A DNA stretch of 64,000 nt from Arthrobacter_H rhombi (GTDB lineage Bacteria; Actinomycetota; Actinomycetes; Actinomycetales; Micrococcaceae), in contig NZ_BAAAIV010000011.1 in NCBI RefSeq assembly GCF_039526245.1, forward strand, positions 62,001 to 126,000, given 5' to 3'. Positions 1 to 9,889 of the stretch are shown here, one piece after another; the stretch's first letter is position 1, and the number at the start of each line of letters is the position of its first letter. Position numbers and translations under genes: made by a program. The notes beneath the pieces were generated by a model that did not search any database, had not been told where the DNA came from, and saw nothing but the letters and a program-made list of their open reading frames with translations.

Positions 1-518
1 GCATGGTCACCCAGGACGGGCACCTCTTCCACGAGACCATTGCCGCCAACTTGCGGCTGGCGGCGCCGGAAGCACCGGACGACGCGCTATGGAATGCCCT
101 GCGCCGGGCCCGGCTCGAGGACTTGATCCGGTCATTGCCGGACGGGCTGGAAACGATGGTGGGGGAGCGCGGCTATCGGCTCTCCGGTGGGGAGCGCCAA
201 CGGCTGACCATTGCCCGGCTGCTGCTGGCCGCCCCGCGCGTTGTCCTGTTGGACGAGGCCACCGCCGCGCTGGATTCCACGAGCGAGGCGGCCGTGCAGG
301 CAGCCCTCGTGGAGGCCCTGTCAGGACGCACCGCGGTGGTGATTGCCCACCGGCTCTCCACCATCCGCACCGCCGACGCGATCCTGGTCATCGAGGCCGG
401 GCAGGTCATCGAACGCGGCACGCACACCGAACTGCTGGCTCGCGACGGTCGCTATGCGGAGCTCTACCGCACACAGTTCGCTGCAGCGGGGACGCAGGAC
501 GACGGTACTGCACCGTAA
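1..518 (+). CDS. ABC transporter ATP-binding/permease protein, C-terminal fragment
   Basis: This is the 3' end of a gene that starts before the window; the reading frame is open from base 3. The visible 171 residues hold the second half of an ABC ATPase: Q-loop (VTQDG), signature motif LSGGERQR at residues 60-67 counted from base 3, Walker B VVLLDEAT at 80-87 and the switch histidine in IAHRLSTI (H116). This arrangement is typical of exporter-type half transporters in which an N-terminal membrane domain is fused to the ATPase; that domain is outside the window. The substrate cannot be told. Downstream there is only a weak GC-rich hairpin before the next gene. Confidence 0.9.
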   Translation, partial: MVTQDGHLFHETIAANLRLAAPEAPDDALWNALRRARLEDLIRSLPDGLETMVGERGYRLSGGERQRLTIARLLLAAPRVVLLDEATAALDSTSEAAVQAALVEALSGRTAVVIAHRLSTIRTADAILVIEAGQVIERGTHTELLARDGRYAELYRTQFAAAGTQDDGTAP

Positions 519-701
519 CTTCAGCCACCCGTCCCCGGAGGGCGGGGAAACGCGCGCGGTGCGCTCATTGAACACTGTGACCCAAACGATATGTAGAATC
601 AAAGACCATGCGCTCACTTGAGACGCAGTGGGGTGCGGCGCGTCGTTGGGGGTGCGCTGACGGACCTCGACTTTCGTGGCCACAAACGATCTGGAGCATA
701 C

Positions 702-1931
702 ATGCAGCGCGGCACCAACCTTGGGCGGCTAGGCGACTTCAACCAGGCAGTGATCTTCGCATCGATCAGGCGCGCCCTCGACGGCGTCAGCCGTGTCGAA
801 TTGGCAGAATCCACCGGCCTGTCACCCCAAACAATTTCCAACGTCGTCCGCCGGCTGCTGGACGAGGGACTGGTCCGTGAGGACCGCACCATTGTCTCCG
901 GCCCCGGAAAGCCGCGCACCGTGCTGGAACTCGAAGCCAACCGCCAGCTCGCCATCGGCATCCACTTGGACCCGGCCCTCATCACCCTGGTGATGCTCGA
1001 TCTGCGCGGGGAAGTCATCGCCTCGAAGCGGTTCTCCGCCCCCTCCGTCGAGGACCCGGAAGGGACCGTGGAGCGGATGGCCGAGGCCGTCGAGGAACTC
1101 ATCGGCACCTCCGGGCAGCTGCGCTCGAATATCGTGGGTGTGGGAGTGGTCGTCCCCGGACCCATGGATGCCGACAGCGGCCATGTCACCGGTCCGCCGT
1201 TGCTCGATGGCTGGTCCAAGGTGGAGATCGTCAAGCCCCTGGCCAGCAAGCTGAACCTGAAGGTCATCCTCGAAAAGGACACCATTGCGGCCACCATCGC
1301 GGAGGTCTGGCACGGGACGGACCAGGAGGACGAGCAGAACTTCGTGTTCGTCTACGTCGGTGCCGGCATCGGCGTGGGGATGGTCGTCAACGGCGAGATC
1401 GTCCGCGGCGTGAGCAACAACGCCGGGGAAATCGGCCACTTCTCGGTGGGGGAGGAGACCACGCTGTGCGCCTGCGGGCGCCGTGACTGCCTCGCCGGCG
1501 CCACCTCGTTCGAGAACATCGCCCGCAAGGCCACCGAAGCCGGACTGGACCTGGGTATCGCCGAGAACGCGGGCGTAGCCGATCGGGCCGCGGGGATGGG
1601 GCGTTTGGTGCAGTTGGCCGACGGCGGAAACGACGTCGCCATCGAACTCTTGCGTGACTTTGGCGCGCGCGTCGCCGACATGGTTGGGCAGCTGGTCAAT
1701 GTGCTGGACATCGACAGGGTCATCTATGGCGGACCGTACTGGGAAATGATCCGGGAGCATGTGCTGGATAAGGCTACCGAGGTGGTCAACGAACGTTTCA
1801 GCGCCAAGGACGTGCATGGGGTGCTGGTGGCCAACTCCAACCTCGGCCCGGAAGTTGCTGCCATCGGCGGCGGCTGCGCCGTGCTGGACGCAAGCCTGTC
1901 GCCCAAGCCGAGCGTCCTGCTGCTGGGCTGA
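702..1931 (+). CDS. ROK family transcriptional regulator
   Basis: A 409-residue protein with an N-terminal winged helix-turn-helix (about residues 15-70, with SRVELAESTGLSPQTISNVV) followed by a ROK domain. Such proteins usually repress sugar uptake or catabolic genes in response to a sugar ligand. The ROK zinc site is recognisable as CACGRRDC (C256, C258, C263), with Asp and Leu where Gly and a later Glu/His are common. The phosphate-binding loop at the start of the ROK domain is degenerate (IHLDPALI instead of DxGGT), so sugar kinase activity is unlikely, although the Asp matching the catalytic base is kept (EKD, D193). I chose the ATG at 702, preceded by GGAG five bases upstream; a longer frame from a TTG at 618 has no good ribosome binding site. 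The regulated genes are not evident here. Confidence 0.85.
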   Translation: MQRGTNLGRLGDFNQAVIFASIRRALDGVSRVELAESTGLSPQTISNVVRRLLDEGLVREDRTIVSGPGKPRTVLELEANRQLAIGIHLDPALITLVMLDLRGEVIASKRFSAPSVEDPEGTVERMAEAVEELIGTSGQLRSNIVGVGVVVPGPMDADSGHVTGPPLLDGWSKVEIVKPLASKLNLKVILEKDTIAATIAEVWHGTDQEDEQNFVFVYVGAGIGVGMVVNGEIVRGVSNNAGEIGHFSVGEETTLCACGRRDCLAGATSFENIARKATEAGLDLGIAENAGVADRAAGMGRLVQLADGGNDVAIELLRDFGARVADMVGQLVNVLDIDRVIYGGPYWEMIREHVLDKATEVVNERFSAKDVHGVLVANSNLGPEVAAIGGGCAVLDASLSPKPSVLLLG

Positions 1932-1967
1932 GCCGCATGGTGACATGACTCGACATGTCATGGTGGA

Positions 1968-1997
1968 TTGACAATCTATTTCCAATGGAATTAGATA
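1968..1997 (+). promoter_or_regulatory. Possible promoter (TTGACA at 1968-1973)
   Basis: A perfect TTGACA is followed 17-18 bases later by TTAGAT/TAGATA. Just upstream lies the near-palindrome CATGACTCGACATGTCATG, an operator-like sequence. No convincing gene follows on the plus strand, because the downstream frame runs into the reverse complement of the tRNA. If active it would make a short non-coding transcript. Confidence 0.25.
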
Positions 1998-2115
1998 TGA
2001 AAGTTAGTGCTTCGGTCACCAAACTGCCCATCGACACGGCAATGCGAGTCTCAACGGCTTCCGTGCGTGGTGGGGGAACGGCAGGTTGGCGACCACGGGG
2101 AAAAGCGCTGGCACC

Positions 2116-2177
2116 GGTGCCGACAGGCGTCGTGGTGATGCATCAAGGGAGCCATCATCAGGACGCCGGTCGGCACC
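2116..2177. other. Large stem-loop in the intergenic region
   Basis: The 324 bases between the ROK gene and the tRNA (1932-2255) hold no convincing gene but two consecutive inverted repeats. This first one has 16-base arms (2116-2131 and 2162-2177) that pair with one mismatch. A further short pairing lies inside (TGATG with CATCA). It is too long and too GC-rich to be chance, but its role is unknown; it could be part of a structured RNA or a REP-like palindromic repeat. Confidence 0.6.
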
Positions 2178-2193
2178 ACTCCTTTAAAGCAGA

Positions 2194-2246
2194 AACCAGC
2201 CCCCTTGATCCGCGATGTCCTGGCGGTGCGGATCAAGGAGACTGGT
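2194..2246 (-). terminator. Stem-loop immediately 3' of tRNA-Arg, likely terminator
   Basis: Inverted repeat CCTTGATCCGC (2203-2213) with GCGGATCAAGG (2228-2238), extended by an outer ACCAG/CTGGT pair (2194-2198 and 2242-2246). It begins 10 bases after the end of the tRNA when read on the minus strand and is followed there by a T-rich stretch (GGTTTCTGCTTT). Position and shape fit a transcription terminator for the tRNA. Confidence 0.55.
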
Positions 2247-2255
2247 CTCGAAAAG

Positions 2256-2329
2256 TGCCCCTGACCGGAATCGAACCGATGGCCTACCCTTTAGGAGAGG
2301 GTCGCTCTATCCGACTGAGCTACAGGGGC
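2256..2329 (-). tRNA. tRNA-Arg (anticodon CCT)
   Basis: The reverse complement folds into a complete cloverleaf: acceptor stem GCCCCTG pairing with CAGGGGC, D arm GCTC...GAGC, anticodon stem ACCCT/AGGGT around loop CTCCTAA (anticodon CCT), and a T arm with the GTTCGATTC loop. The discriminator base is A. The 3' CCA is not encoded, as is common in Actinobacteria. CCT reads AGG, a rare arginine codon in high-GC genomes. Confidence 0.95.
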
Positions 2330-2409
2330 CGAGCTCCCGGATGCTGGACCCGGGCGAACAGCAACCATCCTAGCGTCAGATGCAGGCCGCGCCGAAAACA
2401 GCGGGCGCG

Positions 2410-3129
2410 TCAAGACAGGCCCGCGTCGCTCCATTTCTGCCGGAACGTGCGCACGAAAGCCGTGATGACCACCGCCAGGACCGTGGCGACCGTCGCGAAG
2501 AGCAGAACCCAGCTGGTCACCGTCAACGCCGAGGCCCGGGCCACCGCAGCAGCATCCACCGGTCCGGAGAGCAACCCGTCGATCAGCGGGTTCTCCCAGA
2601 GATCCACGATCGCGAATGCCAGCGGGATCACCCACAGGGCCCACCGGAGCCCGCGCCGGGGCACATGCAGGGCGATCGTCAGCATCGTCATCAGGGACAA
2701 GAACAGCGGGAACAAGGTCCCGGCCGTCTTATGGACGTACGACAACTGGCCGCGGGCATCGGCATCCAGATGGGCCCGCAACTGCTCGATGTAGGGCACA
2801 TCGTATCCCCCGATCAACTGGTCCGGCATGGCCAGGCCGCCGGAGAGGTCCTGCATCTGCTGCAGCACCACCAGGTGGTAGTACCAGAACAACAGCACGA
2901 CCGCGCCAAAACCGGCCCACAAGATCAGGTTCCCATTGCCCTGGGCCTGCTCGGGCGTACGCCCCGTGGTGGTGTTGGCCAGGGCGCTGCCCGGCCGAGG
3001 TGCCGGTCCGGACGGCTGCCGGCGGGCCGTGCCACCCGCCGGGGGTGCCGGCGTCGTAGCGGTCCCTGCGCTGGTGGTGCTCGGGCGGTTGCGGGGCTTC
3101 TTGCGGCGCTGTGCAGGCTTCTTGGACAT
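2410..3129 (-). CDS. Predicted membrane protein, four TM helices
   Basis: Uncharacterised 239-residue protein. The N-terminus is basic and Pro/Thr/Ala-rich (about residues 1-65, disordered, starting SKKPAQRRKK). It is followed by four hydrophobic segments (around NLILWAGFGAVVLLFWYYHL, AGTLFPLFLSLMTMLTIALHV, LRWALWVIPLAFAIVDLW and SWVLLFATVATVLAVVITAFV) and a short basic tail. No enzyme motif is visible. The start chosen is the ATG at 3129; ATGs at 3138 and 3180 are also open and no ribosome binding site decides. It is transcribed divergently from pcrA. Confidence 0.7.
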   Translation of the reverse strand: MSKKPAQRRKKPRNRPSTTSAGTATTPAPPAGGTARRQPSGPAPRPGSALANTTTGRTPEQAQGNGNLILWAGFGAVVLLFWYYHLVVLQQMQDLSGGLAMPDQLIGGYDVPYIEQLRAHLDADARGQLSYVHKTAGTLFPLFLSLMTMLTIALHVPRRGLRWALWVIPLAFAIVDLWENPLIDGLLSGPVDAAAVARASALTVTSWVLLFATVATVLAVVITAFVRTFRQKWSDAGLS

Positions 3130-3203
3130 GCTGCCCATTATGCCGTCGGGCGAGCCGGCTACCGAAAACGCCGGTGGCACGACGACCGTAGACTGGTGGC
3201 ACC

Positions 3204-5618
3204 ATGGATTTTCTCTTCGATGACTTTTCCGAGGCGCGTTCGCGCCTGACCGAGGACGACGCCGGTGCCACCGCAGTGCCCGGGGCCGCCGACTTGCTCG
3301 AGGGCCTGAACCCCGAGCAGGAGCGCGCCGTTAAGCATGCCGGCAGCCCGCTGCTGATCGTTGCCGGCGCCGGATCGGGCAAGACCCGCGTGCTCTCGCA
3401 CCGCATCGCCTACCTGCTGGCCACCGGGCGCGCACGCCCCCACGAGATCCTGGCCATCACCTTCACCAACAAGGCGGCCGCAGAGATGCGTGAGCGCATC
3501 GAGGAACTGGTGGGGGATCCGGCGCGCAAGATGTGGATCTCCACTTTCCACTCCTCCTGCGTGAAGATCCTGCGCCGAGAAGCGACCCATGTGGGCCTGA
3601 AGTCCAACTTCTCGATCTACGATTCCGCCGACTCGCTCCGGCTGATCACGCTGGTGGCCAAGGGACTGGACCTGGATCCGAAGAAGTTCGCCCCCAAGGC
3701 GATGCAGCATCGGATCTCTTCCTTGAAGAACGAACTCGTCGATGACGAGGACTACTCGTCGACAGCGAACATGAACGACCCGTTCGCGGCTGCGGTGGCC
3801 GAGGTCTACCGCGGCTACACCCAGCGCCTGCGCCAGGCCAACGCCATGGATTTCGATGACCTCATCGGCCAGGTCGTGAACATCTTCCGGGCCTTCCCCG
3901 CGATCGCCGACAACTACCGGCGCAGGTTCCGCCATGTACTGGTCGACGAGTACCAGGACACCAACCACGCCCAATACTCCCTGGTGCGCGAGCTCACCGG
4001 ACCCGATGGGCAGACCCCCGGCGGGGAACTGACGGTGGTGGGCGACTCTGACCAGTCGATCTACGCCTTCCGCGGCGCCGACATCCGCAACATCGTCGAG
4101 TTCGGCAAGGACTACCCCGACGCGAACACCATCAAACTCGAGCAGAACTACCGCTCCACCCAGACCATCCTCAACGCCGCCAACGCGGTGATCGCCCGCA
4201 ATGAGGACCGCCCCGAAAAGCGGCTGTGGACCGCCGAAGGCGACGGCGAGCAGATCATCGGCTACGTCGGGGAGTCCGAGCAGGACGAGGCACGGTGGAT
4301 CGCCGATGAGATCCTGCGTCTGAACGACGAAGAGGGCATCCGCCCCGGCGACGTGGCCGTCTTCTACCGCACCAACGCCCAGTCGCGTTCCCTCGAGGAG
4401 CAGCTGATGCGGGTTGACCTGAAGTACAAGGTCGTCGGCGGTACCCGGTTCTACGACCGCAAGGAGATCAAGGATGCGCTGGCCTACCTGCGTGTGCTGG
4501 TCAACGAGGAGGACGACGTCAACGTCCGCAGGATCCTGAACGAACCCAAGCGCGGGATCGGGGACCGGGCCGAGTACGCCATCGCCGCCCTGGGCCAGAA
4601 GGAGCGCATCGCCTTCACGGCTGCCTTGCGCCGGGCGGACGAGGCGCCGGGGCTGGCCACGCGCAGCGCCAAGGCCATCGCCGGGTTCGTGAAGATCATC
4701 GACGACCTGGCCGTCGTCGCCCAGGGCTCCGGGGCCGCTGCTGCGTTGGAGGCCGTGCTGGAGCAGACCGGTTACCTGGAGATGCTGCGCAAGTCCGAGG
4801 ACCCGCAGGACGAGTCGCGGGTGGAGAACCTGGCCGAACTGGTGGCCGTGGTGCGCGACTACGAGCGGGACAATCCCGAGGGGACCCTGGGTGATTTCCT
4901 CGAACAGGTCTCGCTGGTGGCCGACGCCGATTCGATCCCGGCAGCACCCACCGACGAAGAGGGCGCCCAGATGGCCGAGCAGGAGGGCGTCGTCACGCTG
5001 ATGACGCTCCACACCGCCAAGGGGCTGGAATTCCCGGTCGTCTTCCTCACCGGCATGGAACACGGCATCTTCCCGCACCAGCGCTCCCTGGCCGACCCCA
5101 AGGAGCTCGCGGAGGAACGCCGCCTGGCCTACGTGGGCTTGACCCGTGCACGACGCCGGCTCTACGTCAGCCGCGCGGAGTACCGGAGCCTCTGGGGCCA
5201 ATCACAGTACAACCCCGCCAGCCAGTTCCTGGAGGAGATCCCGGCGCATCTGCTGGAGTGGAAACGAGAGGGCGCGACCCGCTCGGCGCCCGGGGCCTTT
5301 GGGTCGCGGGACTTCGCCACCAGCCGGTACGACAGCGGCTCGTATTGGGGCTCCGGGTCCGGTGGTGGCCGCCGTTCCGGCGACGCCGAATCCAGCTCAT
5401 TGCGCACCGCACCGACGGCCCGCGCTGTCGGACGCGTCCAGCCGCAGAAGGAAGTCATTGCACTGTCGGTCGGCGACAAGGTCTCGCACACCAGCTTCGG
5501 CGAAGGCGTGGTCCTGGCCCTCGAGGGCTCTGCGGACAAGACCGTGGCCAAGGTCAAGTTCGCCGCCGAGGAAAAACGCCTGCTGCTGCGTTACGCGCCG
5601 CTGAGCAAAATCGACTAA
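3204..5618 (+). CDS. pcrA: ATP-dependent DNA helicase PcrA/UvrD
   Basis: An 804-residue superfamily 1A 3'-5' helicase that unwinds DNA in nucleotide excision and mismatch repair and in removing stalled complexes. Motifs run in the family order: Q-motif LNPEQERAV (35-43), Walker A GAGSGKT (55-61), ITFTNKAA, Walker B/motif II DEYQDT beginning at D248, motif III GDSDQSIYAFRGAD, motif IV QNYRST, motif V TLHTAKGLEFPVVF and motif VI YVGLTRARRRLY. A Ser/Gly-rich linker leads to the C-terminal Tudor-like module (SVGDKVSHTSFGEGVV...) typical of Gram-positive PcrA. It ends 14 bases from the convergent methyltransferase gene. Confidence 0.97.
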   Translation: MDFLFDDFSEARSRLTEDDAGATAVPGAADLLEGLNPEQERAVKHAGSPLLIVAGAGSGKTRVLSHRIAYLLATGRARPHEILAITFTNKAAAEMRERIEELVGDPARKMWISTFHSSCVKILRREATHVGLKSNFSIYDSADSLRLITLVAKGLDLDPKKFAPKAMQHRISSLKNELVDDEDYSSTANMNDPFAAAVAEVYRGYTQRLRQANAMDFDDLIGQVVNIFRAFPAIADNYRRRFRHVLVDEYQDTNHAQYSLVRELTGPDGQTPGGELTVVGDSDQSIYAFRGADIRNIVEFGKDYPDANTIKLEQNYRSTQTILNAANAVIARNEDRPEKRLWTAEGDGEQIIGYVGESEQDEARWIADEILRLNDEEGIRPGDVAVFYRTNAQSRSLEEQLMRVDLKYKVVGGTRFYDRKEIKDALAYLRVLVNEEDDVNVRRILNEPKRGIGDRAEYAIAALGQKERIAFTAALRRADEAPGLATRSAKAIAGFVKIIDDLAVVAQGSGAAAALEAVLEQTGYLEMLRKSEDPQDESRVENLAELVAVVRDYERDNPEGTLGDFLEQVSLVADADSIPAAPTDEEGAQMAEQEGVVTLMTLHTAKGLEFPVVFLTGMEHGIFPHQRSLADPKELAEERRLAYVGLTRARRRLYVSRAEYRSLWGQSQYNPASQFLEEIPAHLLEWKREGATRSAPGAFGSRDFATSRYDSGSYWGSGSGGGRRSGDAESSSLRTAPTARAVGRVQPQKEVIALSVGDKVSHTSFGEGVVLALEGSADKTVAKVKFAAEEKRLLLRYAPLSKID

Positions 5619-5631
5619 GTCGCTCCGGCGC

Positions 5632-6282
5632 TCACCGGCGTTGGGCCAGGACGAACCCCTGGGGGTGTTGCTCGCGTCCCGACGGTGGGCGTTGCCGTGC
5701 TTCCCGGACCGAGAACCCCTGCCCCGCCAGCAGCCGGCTGATGTCCTCGACGTCGTGCAGGTGGGCCACCAGTTCCACGTCGTGCCCGTAGGCCGACTGG
5801 ATGGTCCGTGCTCCGCGTCCGGCATGGAACCCGAGCAGTACCCGGCCTCCGGGGCTCACGACGCGGTGGAATTCCGCGATCACCCCCGGCAGGTCTTCCG
5901 CCGCGGTATGGATGATTGAGTACCAGGCCAGCGCCGCGTCGAAGGATCCGTCGGGGAACGGCAGCGCCGCCAGGTCCGCCACCGTGAATCGAGTCGTTGG
6001 AAGGTTGGTGCGGGCCACGGCGATCATCCCGGGGGAGAGGTCCACGCCCTCCACCGCCCGCTGTCCGGGCGATTCAAGGTGCCCGATCATCCGGCCGGTA
6101 CCGCAACCGGCGTCGAGGATCCGTGCGCCCACCGGCGTCGCGCGGGCCAGGTCCCGGATCAACTCCCGGTCCGCGGGTGCCTCCGCCGAGGCATCGGGCA
6201 GCAGCCGGGCATAGTCGGCAGCCACGACGTCATAGGTCCTACGGGTACTCTCCACGGCGGCGGACTCCAGCATGGAAGCCAA
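5632..6282 (-). CDS. Class I SAM-dependent methyltransferase
   Basis: A 216-residue single-domain protein with the Rossmann-type methyltransferase fold. Motif I is ILDAGCGTGRM (about residues 55-65) for S-adenosylmethionine binding. An acidic residue follows at the end of strand 2 (VEGVDLSPGM), then DLAALPFPDGSFDAALAWYSIIH and the post-motif III segment VVSPGGRVLLGFHAG. The fold matches the methyltransferase 11 group, whose members methylate small molecules, lipids or quinones; the substrate cannot be inferred. The ATG at 6273 is an alternative start. The gene converges on pcrA. Confidence 0.85.
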   Translation of the reverse strand: MASMLESAAVESTRRTYDVVAADYARLLPDASAEAPADRELIRDLARATPVGARILDAGCGTGRMIGHLESPGQRAVEGVDLSPGMIAVARTNLPTTRFTVADLAALPFPDGSFDAALAWYSIIHTAAEDLPGVIAEFHRVVSPGGRVLLGFHAGRGARTIQSAYGHDVELVAHLHDVEDISRLLAGQGFSVREARQRPPSGREQHPQGFVLAQRR

Positions 6283-6385
6283 GCTACCCCAGCGGCACCG
6301 CGACGGCCGCGAACGGCCGCGACGGGCCGCCTGCGGGCACGAAAACCCCGGGATGACGGTCCAGGATGTCTACTTGTCGTAGAAC

Positions 6386-6414
6386 TGTGCTCTTTGTCAC
6401 GAAAGCGATACCCT
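6386..6414 (+). promoter_or_regulatory. Possible sucCD promoter
   Basis: In the 238 bases before sucC the best -10-like hexamer is TACCCT (6409-6414) in GCGATACCCTAG, with only a poor -35 (TGTGCT) 17 bases upstream. TTGTCA at 6394-6399 is too close to serve that -10. The rest of the region shows no gene. Confidence 0.3.
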
Positions 6415-6520
6415 AGGCAGGGCATCCGCCACCCAGGGACTAAAGTTCCATTTGGAGCCACCGGGCCTTCACGTGCCGTGCTCCGAGTCAGAAACGACTT
6501 CGACGTAGAAGGACACACCC

Positions 6521-7687
6521 GTGGACCTGTATGAATACCAGGCGCGCGATTTGTTCGAGCAGCACGGTGTCCCCGTGCTTGCCGGCATCGTTGCGTACAC
6601 CCCTGAAGAAGCCAAGGCTGCCGCCGAGAAGATCGGCGGAGTTGTCGTGGTCAAAGCCCAGGTCAAGGTCGGAGGCCGCGGTAAGGCCGGCGGCGTCAAG
6701 GTCGCCAAGACCGCCGACGAGGCGTTCGAATACGCTTCCAACATCCTCGGGATGGACATCAAGGGCCACACCGTCAACAAGGTGATGATTGCCCAGGGCG
6801 CCGACATCGCCGAGGAGTTCTACTTCTCCGTGTTGCTGGACCGCTCCAACCGCAACTACCTGGCCATGTGCTCCGTTGAGGGCGGCATGGAAATCGAGGA
6901 ACTCGCTGTCGAGCGCCCCGAGGCCCTGGCCAAGGTCGCCGTCGATCCCGCAGTGGGCATCGACCAGGCCAAGGCCGACGAGATCGTCGCCGAGGCAGGC
7001 TTCGCCGCCGAGCTGCGCGCCGACGTGGCAGCAGCGATCATCAAGCTCTGGGACGTCTTCGTGAAGGAAGACGCCACCCTGGTCGAGGTCAACCCGCTGG
7101 TGCGCACCGGCGCCGGTGAGATCGTGGCCCTGGACGGCAAGGTCTCGCTCGACGAGAACGCCTCCGAGGTCCGCCACCCCGAGCACGAGGCGCTCGAGGA
7201 CAAGGGCGCAGCCGATCCGCTCGAGGCCAAGGCCAAGGAAGCCGGACTGAACTACGTCAAGCTCGACGGCGAGGTCGGCATCATCGGCAACGGCGCAGGA
7301 CTGGTCATGTCCACGCTGGACGTCGTCGCCTACGCCGGCGAGAACCACGGCAACGTCAAGCCCGCCAACTTCCTGGACATCGGAGGTGGCGCCTCGGCCG
7401 AGGTCATGGCCGCTGGCCTGGATGTCATCCTCAACGATGAGCAGGTCAAGTCGGTGTTCGTGAACGTCTTCGGCGGCATCACCGCGTGCGACGCCGTCGC
7501 CAACGGCATCGTGAAGGCCCTGGAAATGCTCGGCGAGAAGGCCACCAAGCCGCTCGTCGTCCGCCTCGACGGCAACAACGTCGAAGAAGGACGCAAGATC
7601 CTGGCCGACGCCAACCACCCGCTTGTGACGCTGTCCACCACCATGGATGAAGGCGCCGACAAGGCCGCCGAACTGGCGAACGCCTAA
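6521..7687 (+). CDS. sucC: Succinyl-CoA synthetase (ADP-forming) beta subunit
   Basis: 388 residues, the usual length of SucC. With SucD it interconverts succinyl-CoA plus ADP and phosphate with succinate, CoA and ATP in the citric acid cycle. The N-terminal ATP-grasp domain begins MDLYEYQARDLFEQHGVPV and contains VVKAQVKVGGRGKAGGVK. The metal/nucleotide site EVNPLV and the C-terminal CoA-ligase domain (GNGAGLVMSTLD, NFLDIGGGAS, NVFGGITACD) are all present. The start is GTG at 6521, preceded by AGAAGGA seven bases upstream. sucD follows after 19 bases in the same operon. Confidence 0.97.
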   Translation: MDLYEYQARDLFEQHGVPVLAGIVAYTPEEAKAAAEKIGGVVVVKAQVKVGGRGKAGGVKVAKTADEAFEYASNILGMDIKGHTVNKVMIAQGADIAEEFYFSVLLDRSNRNYLAMCSVEGGMEIEELAVERPEALAKVAVDPAVGIDQAKADEIVAEAGFAAELRADVAAAIIKLWDVFVKEDATLVEVNPLVRTGAGEIVALDGKVSLDENASEVRHPEHEALEDKGAADPLEAKAKEAGLNYVKLDGEVGIIGNGAGLVMSTLDVVAYAGENHGNVKPANFLDIGGGASAEVMAAGLDVILNDEQVKSVFVNVFGGITACDAVANGIVKALEMLGEKATKPLVVRLDGNNVEEGRKILADANHPLVTLSTTMDEGADKAAELANA

Positions 7688-7706
7688 GGACCAGGGGAAA
7701 GAAAAC

Positions 7707-8627
<921 letters not shown>

Positions 8628-8659
8628 ACCGCTTCGCCGGCCACCTGCCGGCATGGCGA

Positions 8660-8706
8660 ACGACGACGGCGCCCCTCTTCTCCGAGAAGAGGGGCGCCGT
8701 CGTCGT
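8660..8706 (+). terminator. sucCD terminator, 22-bp perfect stem
   Basis: Bases 8660-8681 pair without mismatch with 8685-8706 around a three-base loop (CCG). It starts 33 bases after the sucD stop. There is no T-tract after the stem, so it is a stem-only terminator of the kind common in high-GC actinobacteria; it also stabilises the transcript end. Confidence 0.8.
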
Positions 8707-8799
8707 GGGTGGGGTGCACGAACTGCCGGATATCGTTCTACGCTGGAGGTGTAGTCCGGTATCCCGGACCCGCCCAGCCCAGTTCCCAGGAGCAGCCCC

Positions 8800-9864
8800 A
8801 TGCGCGCCACGATGATCCACGCACCCTATGACATCCGCGTCGAGGACCGCCCCGCGCCGGCAATCCAGCACCCCGGCGACGCCGTCGTCACGGTGGCCGC
8901 GGCCTGCGTGTGCGGTTCGGATCTCTGGCCCTACCGGGGAGTGCGTGAGACCAGCGAACCCCACCCCATTGGCCACGAGTTCGTCGGCACGGTGAGCGCA
9001 GTCGGCAGAGAGGTCACCACGCTGTCCGTGGGGGACTTCGTCATCGCCCCCTGGGCCAACAGCTGTGGCACGTGCCCGGACTGCCGCAACGGTGTCCAGG
9101 TAGCCTGCCGGCACCGGGCCGTCTGGGGCGGACAGGACGAAAACGGACTCGACGTCGAAGGCGGCCAGGGTGAAGCGGTCCGCGTTCCCAACGCCGACGG
9201 CACCCTCGTCGTCGTACCCGGACTGGCCGACCCGGACGAAAAGCTGCTGAAGAGCCTGCTCTCCCTCTCCGATGTCATGGGGACCGGGCACCACGCTGCC
9301 TTGGGCGCCCAGGTCGGGCCCGGACGCAGCGTCGTGGTGGTGGGGGACGGGGCCGTGGGCCTGAGCGGGGTGCTGGCCGCCCAGCGGTTGGGCGCCTCCC
9401 GGATCATCGCCATGTCCCGGCATGAGGACCGGGCAGCGATCGCCCGGGCCTTCGGCGCCACGGACATCGTGGCCGAACGCGGCCAGAAGGCGGCCGCGCG
9501 GGTCTCCGAACTGCTCGGCGGCGTGCTGGCCGACTCAGTTCTCGAATGCGTGGGAACCGCCGAATCGATGGACCAGGCCCTGCAGTGCACCCGTGCCGGC
9601 GGCGCACTCGGGTTCGTTGGCGTCCCGGCCGGGGGAGCCGAACTGCCGATCGGGATGTTGTTCTCGAAGAACATCACGGTCGCTGGTGGGGCTGCCTCGA
9701 CTCGCGAATACATCCCGGAACTGCTCGCCGATGTGCTGGCCGGAACCATCGACCCCGGGCTGGTGTTCGACGCGGTCATGCCGCTGGAAGACGCAGCGGA
9801 AGCCTACCGGGCCATGGATGAGCGCCGGGCCACCAAGGTGATGCTGCTGCCGCGGGGCGAATAA
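8800..9864 (+). CDS. Zinc-dependent alcohol dehydrogenase (MDR family)
   Basis: A 354-residue medium-chain dehydrogenase/reductase. Catalytic zinc ligands are C38 (ACVCGSD) and the GHE pair H59/E60. The structural zinc cluster is C89, C92, C95 and C103 (CGTCPDCRNGVQVAC). The coenzyme-binding glycines lie in VVVVGDGAVGLSGV, followed by basic or uncharged residues (MSRHED) where NAD-specific enzymes have Asp, so NADP use is possible. The substrate is unknown. It stands alone after the sucCD terminator and converges on a small gene. Confidence 0.88.
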   Translation: MRATMIHAPYDIRVEDRPAPAIQHPGDAVVTVAAACVCGSDLWPYRGVRETSEPHPIGHEFVGTVSAVGREVTTLSVGDFVIAPWANSCGTCPDCRNGVQVACRHRAVWGGQDENGLDVEGGQGEAVRVPNADGTLVVVPGLADPDEKLLKSLLSLSDVMGTGHHAALGAQVGPGRSVVVVGDGAVGLSGVLAAQRLGASRIIAMSRHEDRAAIARAFGATDIVAERGQKAAARVSELLGGVLADSVLECVGTAESMDQALQCTRAGGALGFVGVPAGGAELPIGMLFSKNITVAGGAASTREYIPELLADVLAGTIDPGLVFDAVMPLEDAAEAYRAMDERRATKVMLLPRGE

Positions 9865-9889
9865 GGCTGGTGTCCTTCCCCGCGGCCGG

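Noticed and set aside
1998..2255. Short plus-strand frame starting ATGAAAGTTAGTGC after the TTGACA box
   Set aside because: No ribosome binding site, runs through the stem-loops and the tRNA antisense, no resemblance to a protein.
2256..2329. tRNA-Arg as an integration site of a genomic island
   Set aside because: No integrase gene nearby and no direct repeat of the tRNA 3' end in the window.
3159..5201. A 680-codon minus-strand frame opposite pcrA
   Set aside because: Shadow of pcrA; no motifs.
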